64,000 nt of DNA from Chytriomyces cf. hyalinus JEL632. Lineage: Eukaryota; Chytridiomycota; Chytridiomycetes; Chytridiales; Chytriomycetaceae. The position numbers and the translations under genes were made by a program. The stretch covers positions 124,001 to 188,000 of the forward strand of contig JAIWWG010000035.1 in NCBI GenBank assembly GCA_025435555.1, written 5' to 3'. How positions within the stretch are numbered: position 1 is the stretch's first letter; each line of letters starts with the position of its first letter. Below, piece by piece: positions 33,570 to 43,479 of the stretch. The notes beneath the pieces were generated by a model that worked only from the letters and a program-made list of their open reading frames with translations, made no database searches and had not been told where the DNA came from.

Positions 33570-35566
33570 CTATTTTATGGTTTTGAGGCTCGACGTCAGG
33601 CCGCCTAAAAGTGTCTTCCATTGTTTCAGTTGTGTTGGGGTGCACTTTGGCTTATTGAACATCACAACGCAATCCAATATTTTCGCAGAACTCGCTGCCC
33701 ATTTTGGTTGCATGCTCTTAACTATCCCGTTGTTGATCTTTGCAACAGTGCTGATTCCCAACTCTTTGTATCTAGTTGTCATGCATGTGTTTGCGCATTT
33801 CGGCAAAGTGGCCAGCTCAGTTCTCACATTTTTGCAAGTGACTGAACAAGCTTTTGGGTCAAGAGAAGGTTGCGACGGAACCTTGGTAGTTGTCGTTGTG
33901 ATACTACTAGTCGTTGTGGGCACGGTACAAGCACCTTCGAGTTTCCATCCTTGAGCGACTCCAGGCTCCTCTTTTGGAGAAATCCACCACTTACTGACCC
34001 AGTTTTGCCCTTTGTAACTTACTTTGACACCGACCAGGTATTCATACGTGTCCACCCAAGGGTCTCGGCATTGTCCTTCAGGAATAGTAATGTTTCTGGC
34101 GCATATTGGCAGCTGGCTAAAGCATTCTTGCCCGGTCGGACAATCTGCTGAAGACATGCAGAGATACTGGCAGCCTTGAACAGCGCTGGAGTAAGTTGTT
34201 CCGCAGCGGAAAGTTAAGTCGGATGGAATAGGACCAATGCGTGTAGGAACCGGTTGTGGGGCGCCAGACACCTTTGTTGCTTCGACTGCGCAGTCACTCC
34301 CGATATCGCCAACTTTTTGGGAAAAGAATGTGGAGAGTGCTGGCATTAATGCTCCACCGTCCTCCGTTGCTTCCCTGGAAAAACCGGTTTCGTAAGTGGA
34401 TGACTGTCAAAAAGAAGCAATATGGAGGACAAACCAAGTCATCATCCCCTTGAGTCCGAGGCAGGCAGCATATCGTGCCTTCACTTCAATGGACCTTGCG
34501 TCGTCGTAGCTGATGAAGATGTTTGTGTCCAGATTGTATAACCAGGGAGTCTGCGTCCAAGTATCAAACCGCCTAAGCCATGTCCCAGTTGTGTCTTGCG
34601 TTAAAGAATAAATTGCGTCAAAACTGATGCTTTGAGATTCGCTGGACACCTTTTTTTTGACGTAAATGTCCGAAACGTCCGTGTTCGCAGTGAGAGCGAC
34701 ATCTGGCGTCATAGCATGGCCGTAGAAAGGCGTACCCAACACAATCTTACTGAGAGGGAACCCAGCAGCCACCCACGTTGCAATGGAATCTCGCACGCTT
34801 GCTCTCGCTGGTCCCAAGTTGTTTTTGTTTTGGATCAGTGGGGCATTGGCACCGGTGAAAGCGTCTCCCTCTGGCGAAACATCATCCTGTTAGTCAATCA
34901 TAGTTGCATTTTTAAATCTTCATTGCAGGGCGCTGACTCACCGTTGACATCGTAGGCCATGATACTGACGAAATCGAGAACATTCGAATACTCCACCAAG
35001 TTCGTCAGTCCCTCACCATTTGCATCCGACCATGTGAAAACTGGAACAGCTGCGGATATCACTTTTCCTGGCAACACCCCTCGAAGTGCTTTCAACGCTT
35101 TTAAAAAGTTTGCGCTGTCCTGAGGTAACCACGGATTCCCCGGCGCCGACTCCTGGCCCGGGTACTCCCAATCCACATCCACACCATCGAAACCGTACCG
35201 ATTCAAAACGTCTGAAACTGAAGCTGTGAAGGTGGAAATTCCGCTGGCCGAGTTGAAGGCTGTTGAGAACGGGTGAATGCCCCAACCGCCAATACACAAG
35301 ATTGCTTTTGCTTTGCCGGCATGCGCGCTTGCTGCGAAGTCAGGAAGCACTTTTTTGTCGTCTACCGGCAGTTTGATGGTGCCTGTGGGTTCAAGCGTTG
35401 CAAACGCGTACAAGAGGTGGGTGATTCGAGAAAAGTCCATGTAGGAGGCTGGAACTTGCTTCCAGTACGGCAGATACGCGACCAAGATCTTTCCATCTGA
35501 AGCTATCGGTCGTGCGTCCACAGCGAGGAAAGCAAGGAGTAATAAAGCCCACAAAACAGCGGTCAT
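33570..35566 (-). CDS. Secreted GH18 chitinase with Cys-rich and chitin-binding C-terminal modules
   Basis: Exons (minus) 35566-34942, 34870-34435 and 34374-33570 give 621 residues. A signal peptide (MTAVLWALLLLAFLAVDA) leads into a GH18 barrel. The catalytic DGVDVDWE motif is at about 127-134, Glu134 being the acid; also AILCIGGWG, FVSIMAYDVN and GLKGMMTW, the last closed by the second splice join. After the barrel come a six-Cys stretch (CGTTYSSAVQGCQYLC..CPTGQEC), a CBM5/12-like chitin-binding segment (YLVGVKVSYKGQNWVSKWW), a Thr-rich linker, and a helical Cys domain of about 100 residues that I do not recognise. It cleaves chitin outside the cell or in the wall. A 60-base second intron was chosen over a 31-base alternative. 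Confidence 0.9.
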
Positions 35567-36309
35567 GGTTCGTTTCACAGAGAATGGATTCAAACACAGA
35601 AAGTATTTGGCAGCAAGCAGGGTACATTATTCAGTTTCATTGCTTCGATGATAATGCGCAACAAGGACCAACAGACGCTGATTGGCGTCACATTGTTGTC
35701 TGGCTTTAGCACAATGAACCCGATGACACCACGGGCATGAAAATCTCTCAACAGGATCAGTAACACCGGTGTCTCATATTCCTTCTGATCGTCGAGCGTG
35801 CTTTAGCAATGCGTATAGTGGCACAGTATTCCGTCAAGCAAATTATTTACATAACATGAGGCCTTACCGATACCATCGAGCCACAAGTTTATCCATCAAG
35901 AATATCGATGCAAGAATGTGAACCTGGGGGACTTAATTCTCTTGCAAGTTAATCCGATACACCTATCTCCGCATAGTTGTCTGCCGCTGTCGAAAGTTGC
36001 GAAGCTGATAGTGGAGTTGACTGTTACAAAACTGTACAGGGCGAAAACAAGTCTGATAAATATAGCAACACACAGCAGCTGTACGATTCTTCAATACGCC
36101 TTGAGCTGTGCGTTGATGTACGCCGGCCGCAGGTTCTAAGGGCCGACCGGCATTTTAGCCTGGACAGCTGGCGCGATGTGGAGAGGATATTCGCCGGTCT
36201 CTCTCGCACTGGACTGCGTTTGGTTCTGACTTAATTTAGGTTGGCGCTTGAGTTCAAGCTTGAGACCTTGGAAAACATTTCTTTCTTTTTTTCTTGGACA
36301 ACTGAACAA
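35567..36309. other. Divergent intergenic region with a short GC hairpin
   Basis: About 740 bases between the chitinase start (minus) and the exonuclease start (plus). A GC-rich imperfect inverted repeat lies near 36121-36151 (GCCGGCCG against CGACCGGC). Open frames at 35918-36239 are not convincing. Likely holds both promoters. Confidence 0.4.
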
Positions 36310-38548
36310 ATGGTTGAGAGCAAGAAGCGGAAGAAGCGCAGTGCGAAGCAGGAACGGCACTGGTTCACCGACGCAGTCTCGCCCGACGAGGAGACGGCGC
36401 TGATTGCCGCCCACTACACTCGCCTTCACGCGCAGATGGCCGACGACGAGGCTAAACTGGCTCTCGTTGTCGGGGTAACACCACCCCAACCGCAGAACAT
36501 TCTGGCGCTGGATTGCGAGATGGTTCAGGTGTCAGTGCCAGGTACCTACACGGACAAGGACAAGGAGAAGGAGAAGCTTTTGCCAGCCGGGCTGCCGAAG
36601 GCACCTCCCAGAAGAGTCTTCAAATCTGCACTTGCAAGAGTATCCATCATTGATTTCAATGGAAACGTGCTTCTGGACTCTTTCGTCACACCGGACGATC
36701 CCATCTCGGACTACAAAACAGAATACAGTGGAATCACGGCGGCGAAGCTGGTTGGTGGTGAGTACTAAGCCGCCCAACACATGTGTTTCTTTTTCAGCTG
36801 ACTCGCAACCAGCACCGTCTTTTGCGGAGATTCAGGAGAAGATCAAGGAAATCATCACAGACTCGCACTATGTTGTTGGACAATCAATTGACAACGACTT
36901 GACCGCGATGAAAATCGACATTCCCCTTTCCCGTATCCGCGATACCGCGCTATTCTACAAACGCTTCCATCCCGCTAAAAAGACCCCGGGATTGAAGGAT
37001 TTATCGAAATGGTGTTTGAACGTGGGGATTCAATCTGGTGAGCACGACTCGGTAAGCGACTTGGAATCATAATTCTGTAATCTTTCTAATAATGATGCCT
37101 TTTGTGTGCAGGTTATTGATTCCCGTGTCACGTTGCTACTGTACCGCCAGCAGCGCGTCCTCTGGGAAACAACTGTTCCGGAACATCCACCTCCTGTGCC
37201 GTATGGCGAAGCGCAGCCACCACCTATTCCTTGCCCACCTGAGCTTCCTGAGGCATTTCGTGCAGCCATGATTGAGTTTGAGAAGCAAATGCTCGAACCT
37301 CAACCAGCCGTTGCCGCTTCTCCCGCACCACTTTTAATCCATGCCCCACCAATCCATTTTGGAGGCGCCCATCAGCCAGTCTTTCCATTTGCATTCGCGA
37401 AGCCAGTTCCTCATCAGCTGCCCATGAATCCATTTTCTCCCATTCCTGCCAAGTTCGCCATGCTGCCTACCGTCCATCAAACTCCTCCACCAGCAGCTCC
37501 TCAAATCAACCCACTATTTGCCTCCATGACACCTACCCCCAGCGTGACAGCGATGCCAGAACCTACCGTCCCCGTTCCCATTGTGACAACGTCCACCCCA
37601 ACCCAGCTCCTCACCACGTCTCAAATCATTCAATCTTTCTACCCCAAAAACATGCATGCATCGCTTCTCAAGGGCCACGACGAAAAAATGATGCGATTAG
37701 GCGCACCCCCGTACTGGCTTGTACACCCAGGAACTCCGATTGACGAAACAGTGAACCAAATCTCGTATGACGCAGTTGTGGGGAACCTGCAGGCGGCCGA
37801 AGAAGTGGCGCGAGAAGAAGCGAAAGCCAAATTTGCTGCCAAAAAAGTCAAAATGGACACGAGTTTGCCGGGCAAGAGAAAGAGGGAAAAGCTTGCAGCG
37901 GCTGCAGCGGCGGCTACTCTTGCTTCAAAAACGGGAGAGCCTTTGTCTGAAACGGTGGCGAATGTGAAAATGTTTTTGGACATTGCGACCAAGGATGTTG
38001 TTGTTCCTGATGAAGTGAAAGCGGTGCCGACTGTCGATAGTGACGGCGATGAAGATATGAGGCCTGCGAAACGCGCCAAAAAGTCCAAGGAAGTCGAATC
38101 AGAAGATGTTGCGTCAGAAAAGTCTGCGTCTGATTCCGAAGATGAGCGAGCGAAAACTGCGAAAAAGACCAAAAAGTCCAAAACGTCCAAAAAGTCGAAA
38201 AAGGTTGAGAAAAGGGACGAAACCGCCGATGACAGTGTGGACGAAGTCGTTTCGAAAAAGGTCAAAAAATCCAAGAAATCAGCCAAAGCATCTGACGAGG
38301 AAGTAACGGAAAGTGTCGCTGATCGTGTCAAGTCCTCTAAAAAGTCTAAAAAAACGGATACTGTTGAAGAACCAAAGCGGGAAAAGAAATCATCCAAAAA
38401 GCGCCAAGTGGAAGACGAGGGAGAAACGGACGTTAAGAAAAAGAGCAAGAAAAGAAAGGCCGTGTCTGAGGATGAAGCTGAGGAGGAGGATGGGAAGTCC
38501 AAGAAAAAGTCCAAAGAAACCAAGTCTCGCAAATGCAAAAAAGCTTAA
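36310..38548 (+). CDS. REX4: REX4-like DEDDh RNA exonuclease with long Lys-rich tail
   Basis: Exons 36310-36757, 36798-37051 and 37112-38548 give 712 residues. Exonuclease motifs are ExoI ALDCEMVQV (about 61-69), ExoII VGQSIDNDL and ExoIII SGEHDSVIDSRVTLLLY, which puts it in the DEDDh class near Rex4/ISG20L2. Rex4 trims pre-rRNA. The nuclease ends near residue 260, whereas Rex4 proteins are about 290 residues in all. The remaining 450 residues are a Pro-rich segment, an Ala/Lys-rich helix and repeated KKSKK and SEDE blocks with strong nucleolar-protein character. The N-terminus is basic (ESKKRKKRSAKQ). The tail is probably a nucleolar targeting or RNA-binding addition (inference). Confidence 0.88.
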
Positions 38549-38816
38549 ATAAAATATGACTTTGAAAGCAAATCTGTTTACTTTCGCGCTCTGAGACGGA
38601 GACGGAGGATACCCACTTGTTTATCGTTTTTATTTCCGGTGATAAGAATGACAGGTGCGTGATGAAATTTGAGACTGCCCACCAATGACTTTTTTGCCTG
38701 ACACAAGGAAAAAGTAAGGCCAAGAAATGACAATCGCTTTAACTCCGATTTTGTTTAAAAGGGGCCGTGTTTCCCTCCTCAACAAGGCACGAAAACACTT
38801 TCCATACTCAATAATA

Positions 38817-39976
38817 ATGTTAGCATCAACCCTTGCATCTCTCCTCTTCGCTGCTGCGGCCTTTGCTGCTCCCGCACCCGCTGAAGTCAGCGCCGATCCT
38901 GTACCCGTCGACAACACTACCGAAGATTCTTCGATGAACGCGAGCGTTGCTGCTGCTGCCGCGAACCAAACCACAAGTGAAGGAACCCAAGCTGCCACCA
39001 CCAGCGCCGCACCCGCGCCAATTGATCTGACAGTACTCAACTTTGCCCTCACTCTCGAGCATTTGGAAGCTACTTACTACCAGTGAGTTTTGTAAACCCG
39101 CGTATATTATTTGGTTCCAATCTGACCAACATTTGATGCATCAGGGAAGGCTTGAGCAAGTTTGGACTGGACGCATTCAGCAGCATCGGTCTCCCAAACT
39201 TTGTACTTCAGCAGTTCAAGACGATTGCAGCCGACGAGTCTATCCACGTAACGTTCCTTCAGAACGCCATCGCAGCCACGTTTGGAATGGACCTCGCCGT
39301 GCCCAAGTGCACCTACAACTTTGACGGGGCCCTGGCAAACATTCAAAGCTTCATCACATTTGCTGCAATCCTCGAAAAGACGGGCGTACAAGCCTACGAT
39401 GGTGGAGTCAAACTCATTGTCAACGACGGCATCAAAACAGCCGCTGCCACAATCGCAACTGTTGAAGGACGTCACTCATCGTTCTTGAATTTGCTCACGG
39501 GTGCGGGTCCCGCGCCAGGCCCGTTTGATACACCTCTTGGAATTCGGCCCGTTATCTCTATCGCTGCGGGATTGATCAAGTCGTGTCCATACACGCTTCC
39601 AGCCATGCCGTTTCCCGCACTGACTACTGTCGACGGAAGCGGTCTCACCTCTGGAACGCCAGTTGCATCTGGATCAACCATTCCGCTCATGTTCACGGGT
39701 GGTATGGGCATGACTGCCACCGACGCTGCAGCTTTATCGTGTAACTGGGTCTTTGGAGTCGAACCACAAGTTCGCACGAGTATCCAGATGGGTAGCAATG
39801 GGCCCGAGTGTCAGGTACCTTCTGAGATTCAGAAGGCTGCGTTTACACAGGCGGTTGTGTTTGTGGTGAACGAGAGCCGAGATGTTGCTCTTGACGATGA
39901 TAAGAATGTTGTTGCAGGACCTGCTACCGTTTTTGTGGGTAGCGCAAAGGCGAGTGGGTCAGTAGGCAGGAAGTAG
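38817..39976 (+). CDS. Secreted ferritin-like domain protein (Rds1 type)
   Basis: Exons 38817-39082 and 39145-39976 give 365 residues. A signal peptide (MLASTLASLLFAAAAFAAPA) and an Ala/Thr-rich, N-glycosylatable linker precede a ferritin-like four-helix domain. Its helices hold NFALTLEHLEATYYQ, IAADESIHVTFLQNAI, ILEKTGVQAYDGGVKLI and VEGRHSSFLNLL, with Glu/His at the expected metal positions. Fungal proteins of this family (stress-response Rds1, PF13668-like) are secreted or wall-bound; their metal and reaction are not well established. The C-terminal 120 residues form a beta-rich extension. It lies in tandem with another secreted protein. Confidence 0.82.
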
Positions 39977-40449
39977 TGCTGTTGATTTTATGGATTGGCA
40001 GTTTGGCATTGGCAGTGGGTTGGTCAGCATCGGTTTCAGCAGTCAGCACTTTCTCGTTCATTCGTTGTACATAACTTAATAGTGTGCACGTGCATCTGCT
40101 TAATAAAGAACCGGTTTTGATGGCAGTAACTCAAGCGATAATGGCAACTTGCGGTAATCGCAATGAATCGCGTGGAAAAGGGATCCAGCAGTCAGACAAC
40201 GACGGCGCCAAAGCACACAACAGGTAACCGGAGTTCACGTTATAGTTGCGCCAGAGTTTGTGCCCGCGCCGCGCATGCGTTCAAAGTGGTCACCTTGAAG
40301 TTGACTTTTAATCTCCTTTACTTTTTGATGATTCAATTTTTTATCACGCCTGAACTTCACCAGCCAAACTCAACCGAGACCCAAACCTACCAACACCCAC
40401 CCACCCACACACACACCCACCCACCCGCCACCCAACCAATACCCCAGCC
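39977..40449. other. Intergenic region with CA/CCCA-rich tract
   Basis: About 470 bases. A CCCA/CACA-rich tract (about 40394-40440) lies directly upstream of the next ATG and is probably 5' untranslated sequence. A GCACGTGC element occurs near 40086. Confidence 0.45.
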
Positions 40450-41744
40450 ATGCACGCCGTCAACGTCCTCGCCATCCTCCTTGCCGCTGCAGCCGCCGTG
40501 CTTGCCGCACCAGCCCCTGCCCGTCCATCTTGCAAGAGCCCCACACAAGGCATGTTCTACGTCTCTGGTCCCATGGCTGACTTCAGCTTCTGCCCCGGTG
40601 CTACCTCCTCCCCCCGATTCCGCAAGCGCTCTGATCACTCCACCCCGCTGCCACCTGGTAGAGCCGGTGTCGGGCTCGTTGGAATTGTGAGCCGTCCAAT
40701 AGTGTGGCTTGTTTTAAATTGACCCTCATCCTCTATTCAACTTGCAGCCATACAATGACGGACGGGTCCTCTCAAACATGCAGATCAACCCAATCTTTAT
40801 CGGACAGCCCACGGCCAAGGACAATATGATCGAGTTCTACGAGAACATTTGGGGATCCGAGTGGGCCAAGATGATGACGCAGTACACTGCAACCAATTCA
40901 ACTGGTCACAAGTACGTTGTCAACGGGTACGGCACCGTCAAGAAGCCCATCTTCAAGACCTCCAACGTTACCGACTTCCTGGACAAGGATATCCAGACAA
41001 TGTTCCGTAACATGGTCAAGAGTGGCGAAATCAGGCCCAAGTCAGACTCGGGCTCATTCTACCCAGTCTTTTTTGGTAGAAACGTCAACATCTCAGCTCC
41101 CTTCTCGGACTTGCAGGCTCCAGGCCCCGAACGTGCATGCGCCAATAACGGTTTCTGCGCTTACCATGGAAGCGTGGACATTAGTGAAGTCAGCACAAAC
41201 GGCGTTCAGTTCATGTACTACTCTGTCCAGCCCGACTTGTCGAGTCCTGGATGCGCTACCAAATGTGGAGACAAGACTCCTCCCGAGAACCAGATGATGG
41301 TAGCGTCTCACGAGCTTGCCGAGGTGAGAACTTGTGATCTCTTTTATCTATCATTGCCAGCCTCTCACTGAATCATATAATCTTCCTACATATGCACTTT
41401 AATTACCTAGGCTCTCACTGACCCTGATGTTGGCGCAGGAAACGACAATGCAAACGGATGGCTCGATGACCGTTCTGGAGAAATCGGCGACATTGTAAGC
41501 CCTACTTTCAATAGTTTTACAGACCGCATCTAACGCGAAACAACGCCAGTGCAACCACATCTTTGGCGAGACAGTTGGCCGAAATGGAAAAGTGTTCCCA
41601 GTGCAAAAGTTGTTCAACAACAGAACGCTCAACTGCGTGGACCGGCTCGACCCAATGAAGGACATTGTCGTCATTTCCGTCGAAATCAAACCCAAGAAGA
41701 CATTCCCTTTCTTTGAATTTGTCATCAAAAAGACGCTCGTTTGA
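40450..41744 (+). CDS. Secreted PHI-1/EXORDIUM-like protein
   Basis: Exons 40450-40686, 40748-41323, 41411-41494 and 41550-41744 give 363 residues. An Ala-rich signal peptide (VNVLAILLAAAAAVLAAPA) starts the protein. The C-terminal third carries ASHELAEALTDPDVG and GWLDDRSGEIGDICNH, which matches the HELAE..NP..W..EIGDLC block of plant EXORDIUM/PHI-1 proteins (PF04674). The HELAE and downstream Asp/Glu resemble a metal site, so a peptidase activity has to be considered, but none is established for the family. Two splice joins fall inside this block and restore it. Pairs of Cys (CANNGFC, CATKC) suit a secreted protein. Confidence 0.85.
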
Positions 41745-41906
41745 TTCTCAACTGGGGCTATTTTCTTTCTCGTTCAGCCTTCATCAGTCTTTGGTTATGT
41801 GGGCAGCATTTTATTTCTTTTTCTTATAGATCAATACAAATGAGAGTACGTAGATTTGCGCCATTCCTTGACTGTGCTGCTTAGTGTTCACTGTTTGCGC
41901 CGACCT

Positions 41907-42685
41907 CTAGCCCAAGACCATGCTGTCAACCGCCGCGAGAAACTTTTTGCTGGTAATTTTTGGCGCTGCTTCGACGTCGTAGAAGGGGTTATTTACAAGT
42001 ACAATGTACTGGTTGTGCAGTCGTCGGAAAAGCTGCAAAAAAGAAAGGCGGGAGAGTCAGAATGGAGCCTTTTAGGATCGTGAAAAGCAAAGAATTCATA
42101 CATTTTTCATTTCAATGTCTTTGATGGCCGCGTCCGACATGCTGATGACGACAATGAACTTGATTTTGGTGTTGGTCATGAATCCGTATCTGTGCGAAAA
42201 CAAACCAGAGGTGCCCTTTTTTTGGTTAGTTTCGAGCCCAAAAAAACCAAAACAACGGAAAAAAACCCAGATACGTACACTGCAAGATCTTCGATGCAAT
42301 AGAGCAGTCCCAAATACAAGTCGAGATTTTTCGAGCCTGGTGCAACACGTTCTTCGACAATATCGCATGCAGTGTGGCTATAAAAAAAAATTTGGTTGGA
42401 TTCGAGAGTCCTCCCCTCCGCGTTCAAAAGTCTTCGATTTGAAGTGAATTACCAGCAGTAGTGAAACTTGAGTTCCTGATGCCTTGTGCTGAATGACTTG
42501 ACGAGCAGTGGATTGTTCTGGGCGCATGACAGGAGGGGAGTCAGTTTTTATCGGATTATTCGCAGCAAGACCTCCTCACGCACGTTCTTTCCGATGACAG
42601 CGATGCAAAGAACCGCAAACGAGGATGGCGGTTTCGCTGATGTGTTTGTTGCGTCGAAAGCGGTTCCCATTGACGTTGACTCCAT
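41907..42685 (-). CDS. TRAPPC2L: TRAPP complex subunit 2-like (TRAPPC2L/Tca17)
   Basis: Five small exons (minus): 42685-42584, 42517-42453, 42377-42279, 42189-42102 and 42032-41907; 159 residues. No single open frame shows the gene; it appears only after splicing. The longin-type fold reads FAVLCIAVIGKNNNPLLVKSF, HACDIVEE-like second helix region (CCHTACDIVEERVAPGSK), LYLGLLYCIEDLAVYGFMTN and IKFIVVISMSD, then LFRRLHNQYIVLVNNPFY. TRAPPC2L/Tca17 helps assemble TRAPPII, the exchange factor acting on Golgi Rab GTPases. The N-terminus is about 20 residues longer than usual. The gene converges on the EXORDIUM-like gene. Confidence 0.93.
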
Positions 42686-43479
42686 TTTCGTTTGGGTATT
42701 TATTTATTTATTTATCAGATCTGAATTTAAAATGCTCAACACTGGTCGCGCATATTGAAGATCACTGTCGGACATGTTTTGATCTTCTTTCTGGCCATTC
42801 AGCAACATTGCTTATTGTGCCTGCCGACTGTGGTTGTTGTTTTTGTTGAGAGGGTGTGTCTCTCTGCCCAGCGTAACTGTCACACAGGTTCATGCCAATC
42901 ACACTGGCTGGTTGGTCATTACCCGACAGCGTCGCTTTGAGTTGGATGCTGTGAAACGTTGCTTGTAAAGCGCAGATCTCCACCCACCTGAACACAATTC
43001 GAAGCCAACTTCGCCACCCTCGCAAGTAGCGTCACAAGGAAGGAAGGAAGGATGCCACTGGAGCAGTGTGCCCTCCAGACCATGGCATGGCAGTCGCTGC
43101 ATCCCATCACTCTCCATCCCACCACTCTGCATCCCGTCAACGCTGTTTAGACACGTTTAAATCTGATTTCTGGTTTTGGGGGATTTCTCGTTTGGGATTT
43201 GTCCAAACTGTTTCTTTTTTACATCACTTGACCTGTTTCGCTTGGATCCCGTTCCCTTAATTCTGACACGGAAAGCGGAAGGCCCACCCACAACAGCGGA
43301 GCAACAGCAACCAACTACAGCCCCCCGAACAAGGACAACCCACGCAGTCCATATCCTGCCTATCCGTAGTCAAACTCAACCAATCTTGCGAAACGAGGCC
43401 GGAAACCCTCTCCAAAGCAAGCCGAACCCCAGCGCATCCAGTTCTCGCATTCATACCAACTCCCAGCGTAACAGGCACA
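42686..43479. other. Divergent intergenic region, nothing recognised
   Basis: About 790 bases between the TRAPPC2L start (minus) and the next gene (plus). Contains a GGAAGGAAGG run near 43038 and short CATCCCACCACTC-type repeats near 43103-43137. No protein-like open frame. Confidence 0.45.

Noticed and set aside
34404-34434. 31-base intron option in the chitinase gene
   Set aside because: Too short for this genome, where introns are about 48 bases or more; the 60-base option 34375-34434 restores the barrel motif MMTWEATEDGG.
35977-36234. Plus-strand open frame with protein-like end (SLDSWRDVERIFAGLSRTG)
   Set aside because: No ATG context, no splice join into the exonuclease gene in phase, no family resemblance.
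37639-38538. Minus-strand open frame of 299 codons
   Set aside because: Antisense of the Lys/Asp/Glu-rich tail of the REX4-like protein; composition is that of a shadow frame.
40394-40440. CCCA/CACA-rich tract as telomere-like repeat
   Set aside because: Irregular units and position directly before an ATG fit a C-rich leader, not telomeric repeats.
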